A stretch of 64,000 bases of DNA from contig NZ_UCNJ01000025.1 in NCBI RefSeq assembly GCF_900473965.1, positions 186,001 to 250,000 on the forward strand, written 5' to 3'. Of the stretch, positions 62,211 to 64,000 are shown piece by piece. Every line of letters starts with the position of its first letter. Positions within the stretch are counted from its first letter, which is position 1. Under the pieces are notes generated by a model, which was not told the origin of the DNA, ran no database searches, and saw nothing but the letters and a program-made list of their open reading frames with translations. Both the position numbers and the translations under genes were made by a program. This DNA is from Synechococcus sp. UW179A. Its GTDB lineage: Bacteria; Cyanobacteriota; Cyanobacteriia; PCC-6307; Cyanobiaceae.

Positions 62211-62626
62211 TAGTTGATTGACAGCTCACACCCTCGCTGAAAGGGTGGTGAAGGCGCATCCCCCAAACGAGCCAAAGACATTTCCGCCCATAAAGCTCGA
62301 CCCAATCCACCGCGCCGACTTCGCTGGTGAGGAGCTGATGGCATCGTTCCTGTGCAGCAGTGTTCTCCTCGACTGAGTAGAACCTTTCGTTCTCTCGAAG
62401 CTTGCTTCAGCAGCCACGCTCTAGAGTTTTCACACTTGCTTGAGTCCAGGCTTTCGGGGGTGGTGGTTGCCTGCGCTGGATCTAATTCTGCAATTGCTGC
62501 CTGCAACATTCCCGCTGTCATCCCTGACTTCTCAAACGGATTACTAGGGCTGATCTTGCTCGAATCAATGCCTGCCATCTTGCAAGCTCGATTCAATAAT
62601 TGAATCTGCTTCGGTGTCATTTTCAT
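62210..62626 (-). CDS. Hypothetical protein
   Basis: 138 residues from the ATG at 62626; a GTG at 62650 and an ATG at 62620 are alternatives. The N-terminal half is helical and protein-like (TPKQIQLLNRACKMAGIDSS; KSGMTAGMLQAAIAELDPAQ). The C-terminal half is of lower complexity. I do not recognise a domain. The stop overlaps the start of the 44-residue membrane protein gene. It sits near a phage-terminase remnant and may share that origin. Confidence 0.45.
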   Translation of the reverse strand: MKMTPKQIQLLNRACKMAGIDSSKISPSNPFEKSGMTAGMLQAAIAELDPAQATTTPESLDSSKCENSRAWLLKQASRERKVLLSRGEHCCTGTMPSAPHQRSRRGGLGRALWAEMSLARLGDAPSPPFQRGCELSIN

Positions 62627-62755
62627 GCGGGCTGCAATGTCCCAAATCACTACCCCATTCTAAAAAGTTGGTTTTATCTATCTCTGCTTAACTGCGCTCA
62701 ATCGTGCCAGGTATTGAAGGCTGATTGTTGGTCTTTTTGGAGTGATTGAAGTAAT

Positions 62756-62783
62756 AAAAAGCCCCTGCGTTTGCAGGGGCTTT
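62756..62783 (-). terminator. Rho-independent terminator of the second RiPP precursor gene
   Basis: Perfect stem GCCCCTGC (62761-62768) with GCAGGGGC (62773-62780), loop of 4 nt, extended by three A-T pairs. On the minus strand TTTTTATT follows. It lies 35 bp beyond the stop of the precursor gene. Confidence 0.88.
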
Positions 62784-62817
62784 GATTCATCCTTAAATAT
62801 ACTAAAGTCGCTAGGCT

Positions 62818-63081
62818 CTAGTTTACCTTACACCACCCATCACTGAGTTTTATCTTACCCACGCTAGTCCTATAAATACACTCCAGACACCACGCTCCGC
62901 CAGCCACGGCTTCCAGTTCCTCTTCACTGAGTTCAGCGATCTTATCAGCAGTGAATTCGTGGCCGTGTTCTTTAGCGATCCCTACGATGTCTTCAGGAGT
63001 CTTTGCTGCCTTTAGTTTGTCTTGAAGACTTTTGTCGCCTTTGACCTTCTCAAGAAAGGCTTTGAGTTGTTCTTCTGACAT
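62818..63081 (-). CDS. Nif11-leader RiPP precursor (prochlorosin-like)
   Basis: 87 residues. The Nif11-type leader (MSEEQLKAFLEKVKGD, IAKEHGHEFTADKI) ends at LEAVAGG. The 25-residue core starts AWCLECIYRTSVGK and ends GWCKVN, with three Cys, one Thr and two Ser, enough for up to three (methyl)lanthionine rings. The leader is very similar to that of the gene at 50.4 kb, which fits a shared, distant lanthipeptide synthetase and double-glycine peptidase. It has its own perfect terminator, so it is a single-gene unit. Confidence 0.9.
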   Translation of the reverse strand: MSEEQLKAFLEKVKGDKSLQDKLKAAKTPEDIVGIAKEHGHEFTADKIAELSEEELEAVAGGAWCLECIYRTSVGKIKLSDGWCKVN

Positions 63082-63130
63082 CGGTGATTGAGCAGTGCAA
63101 AAGTCATAGCACTGATCTGAATCACCACAT

Positions 63131-63155
63131 AGGCGGGCAACGCTTTCACCCGCCT
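63131..63155 (-). terminator. GC-rich hairpin, possible terminator
   Basis: AGGCGGG (63131-63137) pairs with CCCGCCT (63149-63155), 11-nt loop. It lies 37 bp beyond the end of the terminase-like gene. There is no T run on either strand, so termination is uncertain. Confidence 0.3.
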
Positions 63156-63191
63156 TACTCCCCCGTTTGGGTAGCCCTCTGCTTTAACCCC

Positions 63192-63752
63192 TCAACGAAT
63201 CGGCATTGGCTTAAACGTCCGTACGCCTCCTACATATCGTCTCGGCTTCTCTTCCTTACCCCACATCAGCGGATGCGCTCCACTTCGCTGTGATTGCCGA
63301 TAGCTGTGCTGACCCTGATTCGCTGCAGGCAATACATACCTGACAGCATCAGCAGAGTGATCAGGCGCCGCCTTCTCCATGTCCTCTGGATTGCGATCAT
63401 CACTGATGCAATAAGGCAACGTCGCCCACAAGCTCTCGCACCGCTCTGAGATAAACAATCCAGGCTCATCACTGCCTGCCTGCCACAACAAACTTTTCAT
63501 CAGTTGCCAACCGACAGCCCTTGAACTCTTAGGGCTGCCAGTGACCTGCCATCCGTACTTCTTAAATTCAGTGCTCAGCGTCACTGGATCTCTATGACCG
63601 CCAAAGCCAAGCTGTGCAGTAACTGCTGAATCCATAATCACTCTGCGGTGCGGAATCACCCAATCAGTGAACCTATTGCGCATGTAGAGCTTTTTCACTC
63701 GCTCCACAAACTGCGGGGTTGTTTGTGATTGATCTGTTCCGCTTCGTGCCAT
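63192..63752 (-). pseudogene. Phage terminase large-subunit C-terminal remnant
   Basis: 186 residues from the ATG at 63752. The sequence resembles the nuclease half of large terminases: VTLSTEFKKYGWQVTGSPKS, AVGWQLMKSLLWQ, FISERCESLWATLPYCISDD and NPEDMEKAAPDHSADAVRYV. The last is the typical DHAxDAxRY end. The ATPase half is missing, so it cannot be a working packaging motor. It is probably a leftover of a prophage or gene-transfer-type element, though it may have been kept as a short gene. Confidence 0.6.
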
Positions 63753-63890
63753 TTTGAGATTTGAAAAAATATGAGTGAGGTTCAATTTATACCAACAATA
63801 TGCTTTTTGGTTTGTCGTTAATTCTAGTGTTTTTAGATTATGATTCTGCTAGTCTGCACATCTCGACACTTGTAGTGTGATAACTTCTCT

Positions 63891-64000
63891 ATGGACCTTG
63901 CTTCGATAAAAACTGGCTTGTTGGTTGTATTAGTTTTGCTAGCATCTTGTTCAGGTAGGCAAAATATCTATTCTCCAAGTACTGGTCCACTGAGGAAAGT
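63891..64000 (+). CDS. Small lipoprotein, 3' end outside the window
   Basis: ATG at 63891, open to the window end (36 codons visible). It reads MDLASIKTGLLVVLVLLASC, a lipoprotein signal with lipobox LLASC, then SGRQNIYSPSTGPLRK. Preceded by an AT-rich 105-bp upstream region. Function unknown. Confidence 0.6.
   Translation, partial: MDLASIKTGLLVVLVLLASCSGRQNIYSPSTGPLRK

Overview
The window looks like the chromosome of a marine picocyanobacterium, most likely a marine Synechococcus. The pointers are a high-light-inducible (Hlip) gene, a DUF1651 gene, Nif11-leader peptides of the prochlorosin-precursor type, a LexA with a cyanobacterial SOS-type box, a cyanobacterial FtsH and DUF3122 next to ribD. 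All calls come from reading the sequence; no database search was run.

Layout. (1) 1-16.9 kb is a sulfatase island: two DUF1254/DUF1214 proteins, an FAD amine oxidase, two outer-membrane barrel proteins, a formylglycine-generating enzyme (FGE), an exported arylsulfatase, a BASS-type transporter with small membrane proteins, a second arylsulfatase without a signal peptide, and an AraC-type regulator. FGE would convert the active-site Cys of both sulfatases. (2) 17-23 kb holds a sulfotransferase, a coupled pair of secreted proteins (one extremely Ser/Arg-rich), two small overlapping genes and a GH116 glucosylceramidase-like glycosidase. (3) 23-44 kb is the most striking part. A tightly coupled minus-strand operon (sulfotransferase-TPR-GT41 fusion, second sulfotransferase, a probable glycosyltransferase, UDP-galactopyranose mutase) is divergent from a single 14.4-kb gene for a YadA-like trimeric adhesin of about 4,800 residues. 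The adhesin has seven C-x8-C modules, near-identical 59-residue repeats and an unusual coiled coil after the membrane anchor. The arrangement suggests a dedicated glycosylation/sulfation system for the adhesin.

(4) 44-50.2 kb is core genome: DUF3122, ribD, a potassium channel, ftsH and argF. (5) 50.2-56 kb is gene-poor. It carries a prochlorosin-like precursor, a 50-residue double-glycine peptide gene, tiny membrane proteins, an hli gene, a cyclic-nucleotide-binding protein and DUF1651. (6) 56-60.7 kb holds an RlpA-like lipoprotein, a carboxylesterase-like hydrolase, three small overlapping genes, lexA with its own SOS box, tRNA-Ala(GGC) and a TauE/SafE permease. (7) 60.8-64 kb is accessory: an inverse-autotransporter-like barrel gene with a probable 3' frameshift, a coupled pair of small genes, a second prochlorosin-like precursor with a perfect terminator, a terminase-like phage remnant, and the start of a small lipoprotein gene.
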